Shown here: positions 31,505 through 42,799 of the stretch, piece by piece
Numbering within the stretch: the stretch's first letter is position 1
How the letters are laid out: every line of letters begins with the position of its first letter
Translations under genes and position numbers: made by a program
The notes under the pieces: generated by a model
Told to the model about the DNA's origin: nothing
Database searches by the model: none
Seen by the model: the letters and a program-made list of their open reading frames with translations, nothing else
Assembly (NCBI GenBank): GCA_037127315.1
Contig: JBBBDQ010001123.1
Location: 21,001 to 85,000 of the forward strand
Length of the DNA stretch: 64,000 nucleotides
Direction: 5' to 3'
Source of the DNA: Ascarosepion bandense
Lineage: Eukaryota; Mollusca; Cephalopoda; Sepiida; Sepiidae

Positions 31505-31575
31505 TGTTTATCTGCCCGTATGTCTGTATTTTTTCAGCCCTTTTATTTTAGTTTTTGCATCGGGTTTGGCTCTAA
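31044..31575 (+). mobile_element. Helitron copy, 3'-truncated
   Basis: 5' end TCTAAACTTATTTATAAAT after A, then very long (TG)n runs (31073-31133 and 31446-31503), (TA)n at 31405-31433, and the shared internal text up to TTTGGCTCTAA, where it stops. The CTAG end is missing. Confidence 0.85.
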
Positions 31576-31579
31576 TTCG

Positions 31580-32245
31580 ACTACGGCTTCACTTTAGAGA
31601 CTTACTAATCGTATTCCTAGATTACTAACCTGCGTTCAAGTTTGCATCTTTACGTTTAATATACTTATATTTCTATCTCAAATTCTGGTTGTTGTTCCTT
31701 TATTTTGTGCGGTTCCCATTTCGGGGATTCAAAACATAGACAGATTCAGAGAGATCAGATAAAACCAACAAATGAAACAAGCAAATCGATTTAAATCGAT
31801 TGATTGTAAACATTTCATATATGGTTTTGAATAGAACATATCAAATACTTACAATTCTTTTCCGACGATTAAGAATTTCAGCACAAAATCATCTCATATT
31901 CATGAAAATTAATTCCAAAAACTACAGATTTAGCTAAGCATTTTGCTTTATACTGGGACATAATATTCTCGTGTTCTTTTTTTGTTTTTAATATTTTAAA
32001 TATTCTTTTATTCAGGTGATAGCTTTATATCTTTCAATTTTTTTCGCTTCATAAAAAACATTTTTCCAGTTTTTTACTTTTAAAATATATTTTTAAAAAT
32101 TATTATTTTTCAAATTTTTATAAATCTTTTCAAAATGTTGCTCTATATATTTAATATTGAGCAATGTCTTTAAACGCATTAAACCCCAGCAATTTACTGG
32201 GCTACGTGTTTTGTTAGGCGCTAATAATTCACATCCATAGAGTTC
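31580..32245. other. Unannotated AT-rich stretch
   Basis: Nothing recognised. Confidence 0.4.
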
Positions 32246-32249
32246 ACTA

Positions 32250-33480
32250 TGAAAAAAGGGAGTGACAACTAACTGGCATTCCGTGATGTGCTAATAACTC
32301 GAACAGAGGTAGCGTTCAAGACATCTGTATACCGCAAGTCAACATACACCGGACAATACCTCAACTTTAAATCCCACCACCTATACAATGTAAAGAAAGA
32401 GGTCGTCCGCTGCCTTCAGTATCGAGCAAAAGTCATGAGTGGTGACCCAGACTCATACGAACAAAAATGGTCAGTGTAAGCAGTACCCTACAATATAACA
32501 ATTATCCAGGGTACATGACAACAACTCTAACATATATATGGAAAGAAAGGTGCATGAGGATAACAACTTCCTTTAAAACAGCCTCGGTCTGTCTACCCTA
32601 TGTGAAGGGGATTATCAGAGAAAATACAAAGTGGTCCATATAACATCGGGATGATCTTCCTAAGTGGTTCTACACTTCGCAGGTACCTCACCCGTGTAAG
32701 ACTAAGGACTGTGTACGCCATTCCATGTAGCTGTGGAAAGAAATATAAAGGAGAAATAGGCCACATCCTTAACAGGCTACAAGAACACCGCAAGGCCATA
32801 GCACGAGGGGAGATAGAATAATCAGGCGTAGCTGACCACATATGGAGGGAAAAAGTGGATCACCGTCCCCTATGGCATGAAGTTGAAATAACAGATAGAG
32901 AACGCCACTGGAAACAACGTAAACTTAAGGAATCAGCACATATGCTATGCTACAAAACTTCCTAGGCTTTCCAATATGGAAACCAATAATACGGATGCCA
33001 GAAAAAATCATTAGTGTCAAAAACTGCAATCTGAGATCTGGTAAAAAATACTAGAGAAAACCATTAACATCAAAAATATTAGAGATATCCATTACCATTA
33101 AACAATTGCAATATGAACTCTGGTAAAAAAAAAGGGTTACTGAACATTAGATTTGTAAGCCCAACAATTTCAGCTGTTTTTGTCCTTAAGGACACCTGGC
33201 CCAGTGGATATAAACGTTGGTTAGTTCCTTGACCTAAAGAATTGTGAGTTCAATACCAGGCTACAAGTAACTTACAGGGTTAGAGGGAGATAACTCATGA
33301 CTACCAAAAAGAGACTCTACGCAAAAGGGATGGAGATTATATACCCAAGTGATTGTAATAAAGGGTTCTGTTCAAAATTCCTAGCACCTGAAGAAGGCCG
33401 GAGCCTACAACGGCCGAAACGTCGTACAAATTGCAACAAAGATGAGGACAATAGTCCGAATAATCTAAATACTCTAAGTC
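32250..33480 (+). mobile_element. PLE-A: Penelope-like element, RT end, GIY-YIG and 3' UTR
   Basis: 32288-32479 encodes the C-terminal end of a Penelope-like RT ('FRDVLITRTEVAFKTSVYRK' and 'TGQYLNFKSHHLYNVKKEVV'). About 32700-32970 reads as a GIY-YIG endonuclease: 'YAIPCSCGKKYKGEIG' with 'NRLQEHRKAI' after it. There is a stop within this domain, near 32819. A UTR of about 500 bp follows, ending with GGCCGAAACGTCGTACAA and AATAGTCCGAATAATC. 5'-truncated and broken by stops and frame changes. Confidence 0.85.
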
Positions 33481-33484
33481 ATTA

Positions 33485-34013
33485 TTGTCTCCCAAAAAAT
33501 ATTTACTGGCTTTAAATACCCTGAAAAAGGAATCATTTTTTTCTTTTTGCCTTCTTCTCCTTTTTCTTCTTCTTGTATATTGTAAATGTTTGCTTTGATG
33601 TCAACCGCCGATGAGTGAAGGTCAAGAAAAAAGCCGTAGGTGTACGTCTCCTGAGAAAAATCATGAACCAACACACAACAAAGTATACATAACTCGGTGT
33701 CGTTGGGTAACAGCTTGTCAACCATCTACTATAAAAACAACAATTAAAATCAATGGAAAGCCAAACAATTGAGAGCATTTTGTTTTCTTCAGTTTTTCTA
33801 CCTACAGAGAATCAAAGAAAGCAAAAAACCTAAATGATTGGATATGTCCAAAAATTTGCAGAACTCTTTTTTAAAAAATCTACACCTTATATCCAGTTAA
33901 AATCCAATTTTGAATCGAAATTTACTTGTACACTTCTAATAACTTTCATAAGGGAAGTAATTATGTTAGAGACTTTCATACACCCCCCCGCGCGCACTGA
34001 CACTCTCTTTCTC

Positions 34014-34016
<3 letters not shown>
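33485..34016. other. Unannotated stretch
   Basis: No recognised feature apart from A/T runs. Confidence 0.4.

Positions 34017-34079
<63 letters not shown>
34017..34079. repeat. (CA)n / (TA)n compound microsatellite
   Basis: CA run, TA run, then CA again, immediately before a decayed SINE-H copy. Confidence 0.95.
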
Positions 34080-34082
<3 letters not shown>

Positions 34083-34089
<7 letters not shown>

Positions 34090-34212
34090 GTTGGCGTGTG
34101 TTTACATTGTGTATTTAACACGCAAAAATCAGGCTTCTATCCTGGTTAGAAGCAATCGGATGTATAACCGTCCTGTGATGCAGCAAAACAGGACTGTCTG
34201 CGCATGAATATA
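34083..34212 (+). repeat. SINE-H, decayed copy
   Basis: Has ATCCTGGTTAGAAG, AATCGGATGTATAACCGTCC and AAAACAGGACTGTCTGCGCA, matching SINE-H, but the CTGATGAG core of the hammerhead is deleted. Followed by a (TA)n run. Confidence 0.65.
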
Positions 34213-34214
34213 TA

Positions 34215-34578
34215 TATATATAGCTCTCCTTTCTTTTTTTTTTACCTTTAATTTTTTTCTCCCTTATTTTTTCTCTTTTTTCGGTTTAAAATTATTCACA
34301 TACTTGGCTTTCTGTGGCAAAACATTTAAACACTACAGTTTATGGATTTTACACACACCATACTTTACAATGTCATAACCTCCTAACCCCACTTAATTTG
34401 TCTCATTGGATGACCGCTTTTTTCTTGTGTTTTATTTGTTTTATTTTTATTTTTTTTCAAATCTCCTTATCTATATATATATACTATCATTTAAATTAAC
34501 CACGTTTTACTGCCTGATGTTTATGTTTTGACTCCGACTTTATAGGCATAGAGTTGTATTTTGCTGTTATAATAATAA

Positions 34579-34624
<46 letters not shown>

Positions 34625-36000
34625 CGGTATTTTACATTTCGGGAATAGCCATTTCTACAGGTTCTCAGAGCCCTCTTTCTCAACCCTGGCAGAATGTATA
34701 ATAAAATTTTAGTGCAAAGAAATTTAGTGTAAATGTTTGCTTAGAAAAGGAAAGAAGCAAAGACAAAGGAAAGAATGAATAGCAGTACTCCCTTAGTGAT
34801 AGGAATAGATGGAAGGCAGCTTGTTCGAGGGGTGAAGGAGCTGAGGGTAGTATTAAACATACATGTTATCAGGTGTATGAAATTAAATTCTAACCAGTAT
34901 CAATAAACTTATCTTAAAAATTAATATAATGATTAAATGGGAAGAGAGAGATTTACTTAATACCTTATTAAGAGAATTTAAATCTACTTCTGTGACGATA
35001 CTTGCTAACCAACTCTTTCCTCTGATTTAAAAATAAATTTTGATTATGATATTTCAATATACTAATCTTTTCTACCAAGCACAGGTTACATTTATCACTC
35101 AGACTATTGGGAGTACATGCTGAGCTTATTAATTTCCAATCTGTCTCTGTGTTCATGACTTTTTCCTTCCAATACTTTCGGGAAAGGGCTGTTTGAAATT
35201 TTAGTTTTATGTTGGTAAATGAGTGGCTACGAGAATAACATCTTTGTTTACAAACTTTTGCCATGATTCCAATGTAATAATTATTCTTGTTCTCTTTCGG
35301 GGAAATGGTAATTTGTTAGATTACATTGGTAGATCTGCATTTACATTCAACAGGAGAACTTTTCTTTTATCTACAATTGCAGGAGAGTAAATACCGGCTT
35401 TAATACTAGTTCGATAGAAATTCCTCAAAATCTCGTTATGAGAATTGATCATGTTGTAATAATACTGGTGCAAGAATAGCTAATCTTAATAGTTTTTCTA
35501 TTAAATAATTTATTTATAGGATTATCTTTGTGAACGTGTTTACTTATTAATTTCAGAAAAACTGTCCAATTTTAATATTTGGTAGCCCACAGAACGAGAG
35601 TTGAAACACATATCTTTTTCTTATACTTACTCTTAGTCATAGGAAAATAAGAATTACTAACGGGTGTTAAATAGGATTATTTTTCTTTATAGCCACAAAT
35701 TTGGAGAGCTCTATCATACATTTTTGTTTTCATTTAAGATCCTACGAATCGGCTAATTCTGGTATTAACAGTCTTAGGTATCAGTTATATGGTAAGATTT
35801 GAAAGAATTATTATCGAGATTATCGGTGATCTCAATAACAAGTTAGAAGAAATCTCAATTTTAAATCCTAGTAATTTAAGGACCGTAATGATTTTCTTTC
35901 GGATTTTCATAGTCAAGTAGCCATTACAATCGGGAATGAACATAAGTCCTACATCGCAGTATAGGCCTACTTGTTTAGGTTCTAAAAAAATGGGGGTTTG
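34215..36000. other. Unannotated stretch, mostly unique in appearance
   Basis: A (TA)n tract at 34583-34621; 34690-36000 shows no transposon similarity that I can see and no convincing exon. The 98-codon minus-strand opening at 34968-35264 has no recognised motif. Confidence 0.4.
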
Positions 36001-36215
36001 GAGTAGATGGAAAAAAGACCTTAAGTGAATGGGTGCGAGTTAGTTAGATGGGAGATGTCTATTGACCTTAGATTTAAATTCCTGGAGATTGTAGCTGTCG
36101 GGGAAGTAAGTATATGGAAGAGAATTCCATAGGCGGGAAGTGCGAGAAAAGAAGCTATTAGAGTAGAAATTGCGGTTACATTTTATCGGTTTCACTGTAA
36201 AAGGGTGGGACCTAA
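36001..36215 (-). pseudogene. LINE-J 3' fragment
   Basis: Complement of the final coding part: CCTGGAGATTGTAGCTGTCG, GGGAAGTGCGAGAAAAGAAG and TTTCACTGTAAAAGGGTGGG on the plus strand match 41500-41640 in reverse. It joins a SINE-C tail tip at 36216. Confidence 0.8.
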
Positions 36216-36251
36216 AGCGTGTGTCACATATGGCACTTAACTGACTGACTA
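36216..36251 (+). repeat. SINE-C tail tip
   Basis: GCGTGTGTCACATATGGCAC and TTAACTGACTGACT only, fused to LINE-J. Confidence 0.75.
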
Positions 36252-36254
36252 GTA

Positions 36255-36855
36255 TAGGGCTAATAAAAGCATTTGCCGTTGTCCACAGAGTAAAGAAAAT
36301 ACACTCTTCATGCCTTCATGAATAATGATGATAAAAAGAAGAAGAAAAAGAAGAAGAAGAAATGTTTTTGAATATGTTTTATTTCTTTTTACGCGGTTAA
36401 ACGAGAAAATGTCAATCAATTCCAAGATCTTGTTTGAATTAATCGAATAATTTTTTTTTATTACGGGTCTACAAGCTGTCGCAAATTCTTTACATGTTTT
36501 CTTTAACGTTATTGCGCTAAATGTTGACTCTCTAAACATGTCAACACTTGTCACGGCATGTCATTTACAGGTGTGATCAATCCTAACATAAAATGAATAT
36601 GTTTCAAATTCTATACATCTTGTCTTCATCGATCTTTGCGGAAAATAAACTTACTCTGATATCGAAATTTCTTTTATTGGCCATGATCTATCTAAATCAA
36701 GACAGATGATCGATAATAAATTAGAAGTTTGTATTTTTATAACTAAAAACCATAGTGCTCAAGAGGCACTCAATGTATCGGCTACAGAATGAGTTGCGTA
36801 ATATGAGTGAATCAGGAGGTAGTAGGAACTGAATATTATGAGCTTGCGAAGATGA
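36255..36855. other. Unannotated stretch
   Basis: A short GAA-rich run at 36330-36360; nothing else recognised. Confidence 0.4.
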
Positions 36856-36857
36856 TG

Positions 36858-37212
36858 AAAAACATGAAGCAGCGGAAATGTGGTTCTACAAAAGGATGCT
36901 GCGGATATCATGGACAGAGCATGTGTGCAATGATGAGGTTTTGGAAAGAATGGCAACGAAAAGAAAATTAATACTGAACATCAGGAAAAGACACCTGAAA
37001 TTCCAGGGGCATGCAATGAGGAAGGAGATTTTGGAGAACCTGATACTGACAGGCCAGATAGAAGGGAAAAGAGACAGAGGAAGGCAGCGGATAACATATT
37101 TGAAGGGCCTGATCAGGGGGGTTGCGTGGAGTAACAGGAGAAAACATATTAAAAACCACCAGGGATGACGTTGAAATCCATGATCGCCTACGTCCTGAAG
37201 GGATAGGGCACA
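36858..37212 (+). pseudogene. LINE-R C-terminal RT fragment
   Basis: 36878-37168 reads 'MWFYKRMLRISWTEHVCNDE', 'MRKEILENLILTGQIEGKRD' and 'RQRITYLKGLIR'; a frame change near 37120 leads into 'RGVTGENILKTTRD'. This is the region after the RT palm. It ends in the (GAA)n tail. Confidence 0.85.
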
Positions 37213-37300
37213 TAGAAGAAGAAGAAGAAGAAGAAGAAGAAGAAGAAGAAGAAGAAGAAGAAGAAGAAGAAGAAGAAAAAAAAGAAGAAGGAGGAGGAAG
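37213..37300. repeat. (GAA)n microsatellite, LINE-R tail
   Basis: An expanded GAA run exactly where other LINE-R copies have AGAAGAAGAA. Confidence 0.95.
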
Positions 37301-37304
37301 ATAG

Positions 37305-38255
37305 ACAGTTCTTAGGAAAACACTGACTGGAACCTCCTCCTTGTAAATGTAATAGAGAAGAAATTTGAGTGATTCGACTTTGTGGACATAACATGGAGAG
37401 TCCTAGCTACAGAGCTCGTTTACCAACAGCCATAGAGAAAGCTGGAAAAGTGATAAGTGAACAGGTACAGTCTAGATATAGCAGAAATATTCCAATTTTG
37501 ATCTGATGTGATTCTTGTAAGGAGTGAGTATATCAGAAGGAATCAGGTAATTTCTAGAGCTTTACAATGAAATAATAATTTTCAGGCATCTGTGGAGTTG
37601 GTTTGTATATATGTGTTCCATTTAGGACTAGTGTGAGCTTAATTCTCCGAGGACGTTCCATGTTAAGAGCATCACTGAGTGCGCAGTAATTTATCATAAC
37701 AGGTTCTGGTCATAAAAATTTCGGAGGAGCGCTCATAAATTATCACCTGCATATATATTTATTAATTATGCGAAGATTTTCTTAGGGGGATCATTAATAT
37801 AAAGTAGAAAGCGATTAGGATTGCGAAAACAGGCTTGGAGAAAGTTTGCATTAATCTCATGGGTTTCAGAAGGCTGACCAATAATAGCATGATTCATGGG
37901 CCACATTTGAAGAACTTGATAATTTAGAAAACTCTATACAAAATCTAACACTAAATTAACCAAGTTTTACTGGGCGTAAAATCAACCAACCCAGTTTATA
38001 AGTATAAAGCTGGGCACCTCGATGTAGTTAGCAAGCTTGATTTGCTAGAATCTATCACAACTGAGTAGTGACTTCTATCCTCATTGGGTTTCCAATACTT
38101 TTGGCCTCGTGCAACATCTAATATTATATGATAATATTTAGGGCCAAGTTTTTAAGTTTACTGATAAAACGTATTTTGCGAGTAGGTTGTTTTATCGTAA
38201 GGTTTATTTTTTTATCGTAAAGTGCTTGATATTGGGATGGAGTACAGCGTTGATA
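37305..38255. other. Unannotated stretch
   Basis: No gene or element recognised. Confidence 0.4.
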
Positions 38256-38257
38256 TG

Positions 38258-38398
38258 CACAAAGAGTTTGTCACTTTAACTGAGCAGGTTCAAGCAGACT
38301 TTGAAGTTTCGTGAGGACACTGTTATGATATTTTCACTCGTCGGGGCTGGTATGCCAATCGGCATGAATCTGTTCAGTTCAAGTGACAAACTCTTTGG
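38258..38398. repeat. Inverted repeat, about 28-bp arms
   Basis: CAAAGAGTTTGTCACTT...AACTGAGCAG at the left and its complement (CTGTTCAGTT...AAGTGACAAACTCTTTG) at the right, loop about 85 bp. Confidence 0.8.
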
Positions 38399-38399
38399 G

Positions 38400-38401
<2 letters not shown>

Positions 38402-38458
<57 letters not shown>

Positions 38459-38468
38459 AGAGAGAGAG

Positions 38469-38500
<32 letters not shown>
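38402..38500. repeat. (TA)n, (GA)n and (CAGA)n compound microsatellite
   Basis: Three simple repeats in series. Confidence 0.95.
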
Positions 38501-38502
<2 letters not shown>

Positions 38503-38504
38503 AG

Positions 38505-38937
38505 ACAAAGAGAGGAGGGAAGAAGAACAACAACACTCAATACATATTAAAAGGTCCATAATTAAATTTGAAAATTTACAAACTGCTTATTCAGACCCTA
38601 AAAATCAAATATATATTTGAACAAAGACTTGATACCACAGAGCAAAAACCTCATTTGAAAAGCTGGAGGGTATTTTATTTTTGTTTTGTTTTATAGAATA
38701 CTTTTGGGCTAACAAATCAGAAGGAACTGTTGACAAAATTTGGCGAAAACAAAAAGAAAATGTTTTCTACGAAAGTAGTAAATGAGGCGGGCAAAGGTTA
38801 TAACACGATTAGAATAATTTATAAGTAAAAGAAATTTTAAAATTACTTAATTCACGTCAGTTTTTTGTCCCTATAAAAATTACTAATTGCATTTTAGACA
38901 GATGATGCTTTTAGACACTTTATTACTGTAAAGGATA
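38505..38937. other. Unannotated stretch
   Basis: Probably includes the 5' non-coding part of the mariner that follows, but I cannot define its inverted repeat. Confidence 0.35.
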
Positions 38938-39318
38938 AATGCCTCAGAAACAGCAAGAAAGTGCTGTGAGTGGTGAAGGTGCTTTAGCTAGTGGAAATTT
39001 ACAGAAATGGTTCGCTAAGTTTAGAGTTGGTGAGTGGAGCCTCACCGATGAAGAACGCTCAGGCAGACAGCCATTACAGATGACGACCAAATTAATACAT
39101 TTATTGAGAATAACCCGGATCACAATAAATTTATCAAAATTCATTATCCATGAGCACTTAGTGAAGCATGGGTACTCAAATAGCTACGATGTTTGGGTAT
39201 CACATGATCTGAGAGAAAAGAATCTTTTGGATCACGATTCTGTCTTTGATTTACAATGAAAATTCATCTTTTTAAGCTAAGTGTTAAGAGTGATGTGCAA
39301 TTAATTATTTACAACAAT
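38938..39318 (+). pseudogene. Mariner transposase, N-terminal part
   Basis: Helix-turn-helix DNA-binding part of a mariner transposase: 'SGNLQKWFAKFRVGEWSLTD', 'ERSGRQPLQM' and, after degenerate helices, 'VKHGYSNSYDVWVSHDLREK'. The first ~40 residues expected of mariners are not visible. It terminates at 39257-39259. 39056-39318 is repeated at 39712-39974. Confidence 0.85.
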
Positions 39319-39367
39319 CCACCTCTTCTCATTACTGATTAGCTACGCAGTCATGTATTTAGTTTTA

Positions 39368-39700
39368 TTTCTTCTTCTTCATGTGCTGTGTCCCTTCAGG
39401 ACGTAGGTGATCATGGACTTCCACTTCCACTTCTGTCTCTTGTCGCTCTCAATAATGTTTCTTTTCCTATCTCTGCTAATCCCGGCTCCACCAACCATTT
39501 GCTCAGACCTAACAAGTACGTCTCGTGCTGCTTTCCCCTGTCTCTTCTTTCATTTATCCGACCTGTGAGTATCAAGTTCTCCAAACCTTCCTTCCTCATT
39601 ACGTGTGCCCGGAACCTCATTTGTTTCTTCCTGATATTTATTATAGGTGTTCTTCTCGTTTGGAATCCTTTCCAACACCTCATCGTTGCTCTGTCCATGG
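39368..39700 (-). pseudogene. LINE-R C-terminal fragment inside the mariner
   Basis: Minus strand: 'MRKEGLENLILTGRINERRD' and the 'LLRATRDR' segment near 39420, ending in the GAA tail (plus-strand TTCTTCTTC at 39370). Lies between the two copies of a duplicated mariner segment. Confidence 0.8.
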
Positions 39701-39701
39701 T

Positions 39702-40180
39702 GTCCTCAGAACGCTCAGGCAGAGAGCCATTACAGATGGCGACCAAATCAAGACATTTATTGAGAATAACCCGCATCACAATAAATTTCTCAAAATTCAT
39801 TATCCATGAGCACTCAGTGAAGCATGGGTACTCAAATAGCTACGATGTTTGGGCATCACATGATCTGAGAGAAAAAATATATTGGATTGCAATTCTATCT
39901 TTGATTTACTGTGAAAATTCATCTTTTTAAGCTAAGTGTTAAGAGTGATGTGCAATTAATTATTTACAACAATGTTCAGCGAAAAAGATCCTGTGGTAAG
40001 TGATATAAGCCAACTTTAACCACCCCAAAATCAGGTCATCGTCCTAAGAAAGCGATGGTGTGCATCTGGTGGGATTTTGAAAGAAATCTATCAAGTGTCT
40101 CAAGCATATATGGTGTCAATATTCTAAACTTGAATGAATGGTAAACTTATAGATATTGAAAAAATGTTCGCACGATACAG
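39702..40180 (+). pseudogene. Mariner transposase, repeated N-terminal part plus middle
   Basis: 39712-39974 repeats 39056-39318; the sequence then runs on into the start of the catalytic domain ('NNVQRKRSCGK'-like near 39970, 'KKAMVCIWWDFE' near 40045). The first catalytic Asp region before 'NNVQ' is not intact. Confidence 0.8.
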
Positions 40181-40189
40181 TAAACCGAC

Positions 40190-40310
40190 TTTCTTAGTAG
40201 CTAACCTAGCAATGGATTTAATATAATCTTTCCACTTCATGTCAACTGAAAACATTAGCCCGAGAAGGAGCAACGAGTCGCTTTATCGGAGGTTAGCATC
40301 AGCCATGTTG
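40190..40310 (-). pseudogene. LINE-J fragment inside the mariner
   Basis: Complement of 421-540: GGTTAGCATCAGCCATGTTG and TCTTTCCACTTCATGTCAAC on the plus strand match the LINE-J segment that follows the palm. Confidence 0.7.
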
Positions 40311-40314
40311 ATGA

Positions 40315-40825
40315 AAGGCAGAGAGAGGGACACTCAGATGATTAAGGGAGTAAAGTTTAATTTTGGATGTGTTGAGCGTTAAAATTAATAAGCCATCTTT
40401 TTCTCCAGATAACGACTTGAAGTCGCTCTGGAGTATGAATCATATTTTAAATTGATTTATTTAAAATATTCATTAATCTAGATTCCGTCCTTATCAACAA
40501 CATTCACCGTTTCGAAAGCTACATATAGCAAGTTATTTTTTGTTTTGCTTTGTTTTGTTTTGTTTTTTAACGTGGGGAGAGAGTTTTGTGCCTTAATGTT
40601 CTGGGTGGAATATCTCTCTACCCTGTCTCGAGAGTGTCTCTTAAGTTTTTCAAATCCATTCTGCCTTTTTGTTAAAAATGCTTCGATATGGCGCAGGGCT
40701 GGTGTTTTTCCCCAAAGGTTTAATGACAATTTCGTGTATCAAGTAACGAGTCAATTGATTCTGAAACGTGCTGCTCACAACTGGACGAATCAAAGGTAGC
40801 AATTCAAGAAAAAAAACGCCCTAAA
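40315..40825. other. Unannotated stretch between mariner parts
   Basis: Part of the mariner middle may be here but is not readable. Confidence 0.35.
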
Positions 40826-41110
40826 TTGGTGTACAGAAAAGGTGTTGTTTTTCATCAGGATAATGCCAGACCTCACGTTACTTTGCCAACCCTTCAAAAA
40901 TCGTTGGAACTTGGCTGGGATGCGTTGCTCCACCCGTCATATACACCAGACATTGCTTCTTCGATTTTTCATTTGTTCAGGTCGTTGCAAAGTAAAAATT
41001 TTAATTCTTTGAGTGACATAATAAACCACATTAATGACTTCTTTGCCAAGAAACTAGCAATATTCTGGTAAGACGGAATCTTTAAATTGAAGGAAACCGA
41101 AGAAAGGACG
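40826..41110 (+). pseudogene. Mariner transposase, C-terminal part
   Basis: Encodes 'GVVFHQDNARPH', with the second catalytic Asp, then 'HPSYTPDIASSIFHLF'. The third catalytic Asp of mariner (D34D spacing, in 'APSDYH') is Ile here. 'SLSDIINHINDFFAKK' follows, the usual ending. Non-functional. Confidence 0.85.
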
Positions 41111-41114
41111 CTCA

Positions 41115-41439
41115 ACAAAATAGTTCATATTTAGTTAAATGAATATTTAGCAGCATAATTTTGTTTTGTGTTTTAATTTCCTTTAAAAATTGTCATGAAC
41201 TTTCCTGAAAACCTAATATATATTGGGGGAGGGTTATAAGCATTTCATTGTAGCTTGCTGATATTTTACCTAAGAAATATTTCCCCTTTTATAAATTTCG
41301 AAATTATTGTAAACCTGATGACTATTTCTCACAAATAGAGAAAATCGAGTATTATTTTAATAAATCTACATATTTCAGCAAGACACACGTGAATTAATCA
41401 ATTTATTCTTATACTTAATGAGTCTTAAATCATAAATCA
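41115..41439. other. Unannotated stretch
   Basis: AT-rich; the mariner's right end should lie here but no inverted repeat was identified. Confidence 0.35.
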
Positions 41440-41815
41440 CTGATGTCCCCTAGATGTGAATTTGCACGAGCTACTAGATTGGCAACTAGGTCCCACCCTT
41501 TTACAGTGAAACCGATGAAATGTAACCGCAATTTCTACTCCAACAACATCTTTCCTCGCACTTCCCGCCTGTGGAATTCCCTACCGCATGCTTGCTTCCC
41601 CGACGGCTGCAACCTCCAGGAGTTTAAATGTAAGGTCAGTAGACACCTCCTAACACACTAACTCACACCCACTCTCTCCAATTCTCTCTCTATGTACATC
41701 CTAAGTCGTCTATCACCCTCCTTCTGACATTTCCCATACCCAATACCTCTATGTAACCCCCTGCGCTATAGTCGCAGTGAAATGCCTTGCTTGGGGTGAC
41801 ACGATTAAAAAAATA
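41440..41815 (+). pseudogene. LINE-J 3' fragment, well preserved
   Basis: The last 72 codons of the family are open (41443-41658: 'RSHPFTVKPMKCNRNFYSNN' and 'CKVSRHLLTH'), followed by the complete 3' UTR ending CCTTGCTTGGGGTGACACG and an A-run. Severely 5'-truncated insertion. Confidence 0.9.
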
Positions 41816-41819
41816 TATA

Positions 41820-42290
41820 ATTTGATAGATGAGATGGTCAACGATAAATTATATGACATTTCCAATGTAAATATCCCCGTTATAAATCAAAGTGAATTTA
41901 TCAACTCTCAATTTATAAATGACTTCATTTACAAACACAGAATCTTATTCGAGGCTTGAAATTTTCTGATAAATTTGTAGAGATTTATTATATACCAGAT
42001 CAATTTGCAAATCTTCTGATATATCACTATAAAGAAAAGTTTCTGTTTTTTAAATATTTCCTGAATGTGTTCGATGAAGTAAAGCTTATTTGCACTTCGG
42101 ATTGAAATAAAAATTGCCTATGTTTAATTTTTAATATCGCTTGTTAAAGAAATGAAAACGTTCTTGAGCGCGCTCTGTCTCATCCGTTTAGAACTTGTAA
42201 AACATCTCTTCACTGGCATTTCACTGTAATTGAAGAAGAAAAGTGTTGGTTCATATTTGGCAAAAAAACAGTCTCTTATACCAACCTTAT
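41820..42290. other. Unannotated stretch
   Basis: Nothing recognised. Confidence 0.4.
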
Positions 42291-42291
42291 A

Positions 42292-42796
42292 TCTAAACTT
42301 ATTTATAAATGGAACTTTGTGTGTGTGTCTGTGTGTGTATCCGTTACCTATAGACTCCGAAAGAGATGAACCGATTTTCTTGAAAATTTACACGGTTGTA
42401 CTATAAGCGTCTGCGAGTGTTCTTAGCTAGGTTTTGTGTCGAGGTATCCCCGATAAATATCGAAAATCGATAATCGAATAAACCGGGTTATAGAAGGAGT
42501 GGTCCGATTTTAATCAAATTTGATACACTCATAGACAAAGACATAAGAAACGATATTCAGAAGTTTCAAGGTTGCAGTTCTTACAATAAATTGCAGAAAA
42601 TTTTATATCGATACCAGGAAATCAAAATTTGACTGACATCCATTCATTTTTCTTTCAGTCTACGGTTTAGCTTTAACTGAAAACCACTATTGCTTTTTAG
42701 TCTTTCGTGCCAACATCCAAAGAGTCTGAGTTCCAGGACCATGGATTAGTTTTAAAGCTTTTATTACACCCGAGCAACGCCGGGCTATACTGCTAG
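42292..42796 (+). mobile_element. Non-autonomous Helitron, complete, without long (TA)n
   Basis: TCTAAACTTATTTATAAATG after A; ACTGCTAG before T; 3' hairpin CCCGAGCAACGCCGGG. The (TA)n region seen in other copies is replaced by a deletion joining TTGCAGAAAAT to TTTATATCGATACC. Confidence 0.9.
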
Positions 42797-42799
42797 TTC

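Noticed and set aside
33390..33430. PLE-A tail as a full hammerhead ribozyme (CUGAAGA, hairpin, GAAACGUCGUA)
   Set aside because: An extra A follows the core before the hairpin, and the bases flanking the core and the GUA triplet do not pair as stem I. Kept only as a shared motif.
36249..36554. 101-codon minus-strand opening
   Set aside because: Low-complexity tail encoded by a GAA-rich run; no similarity and no upstream support.
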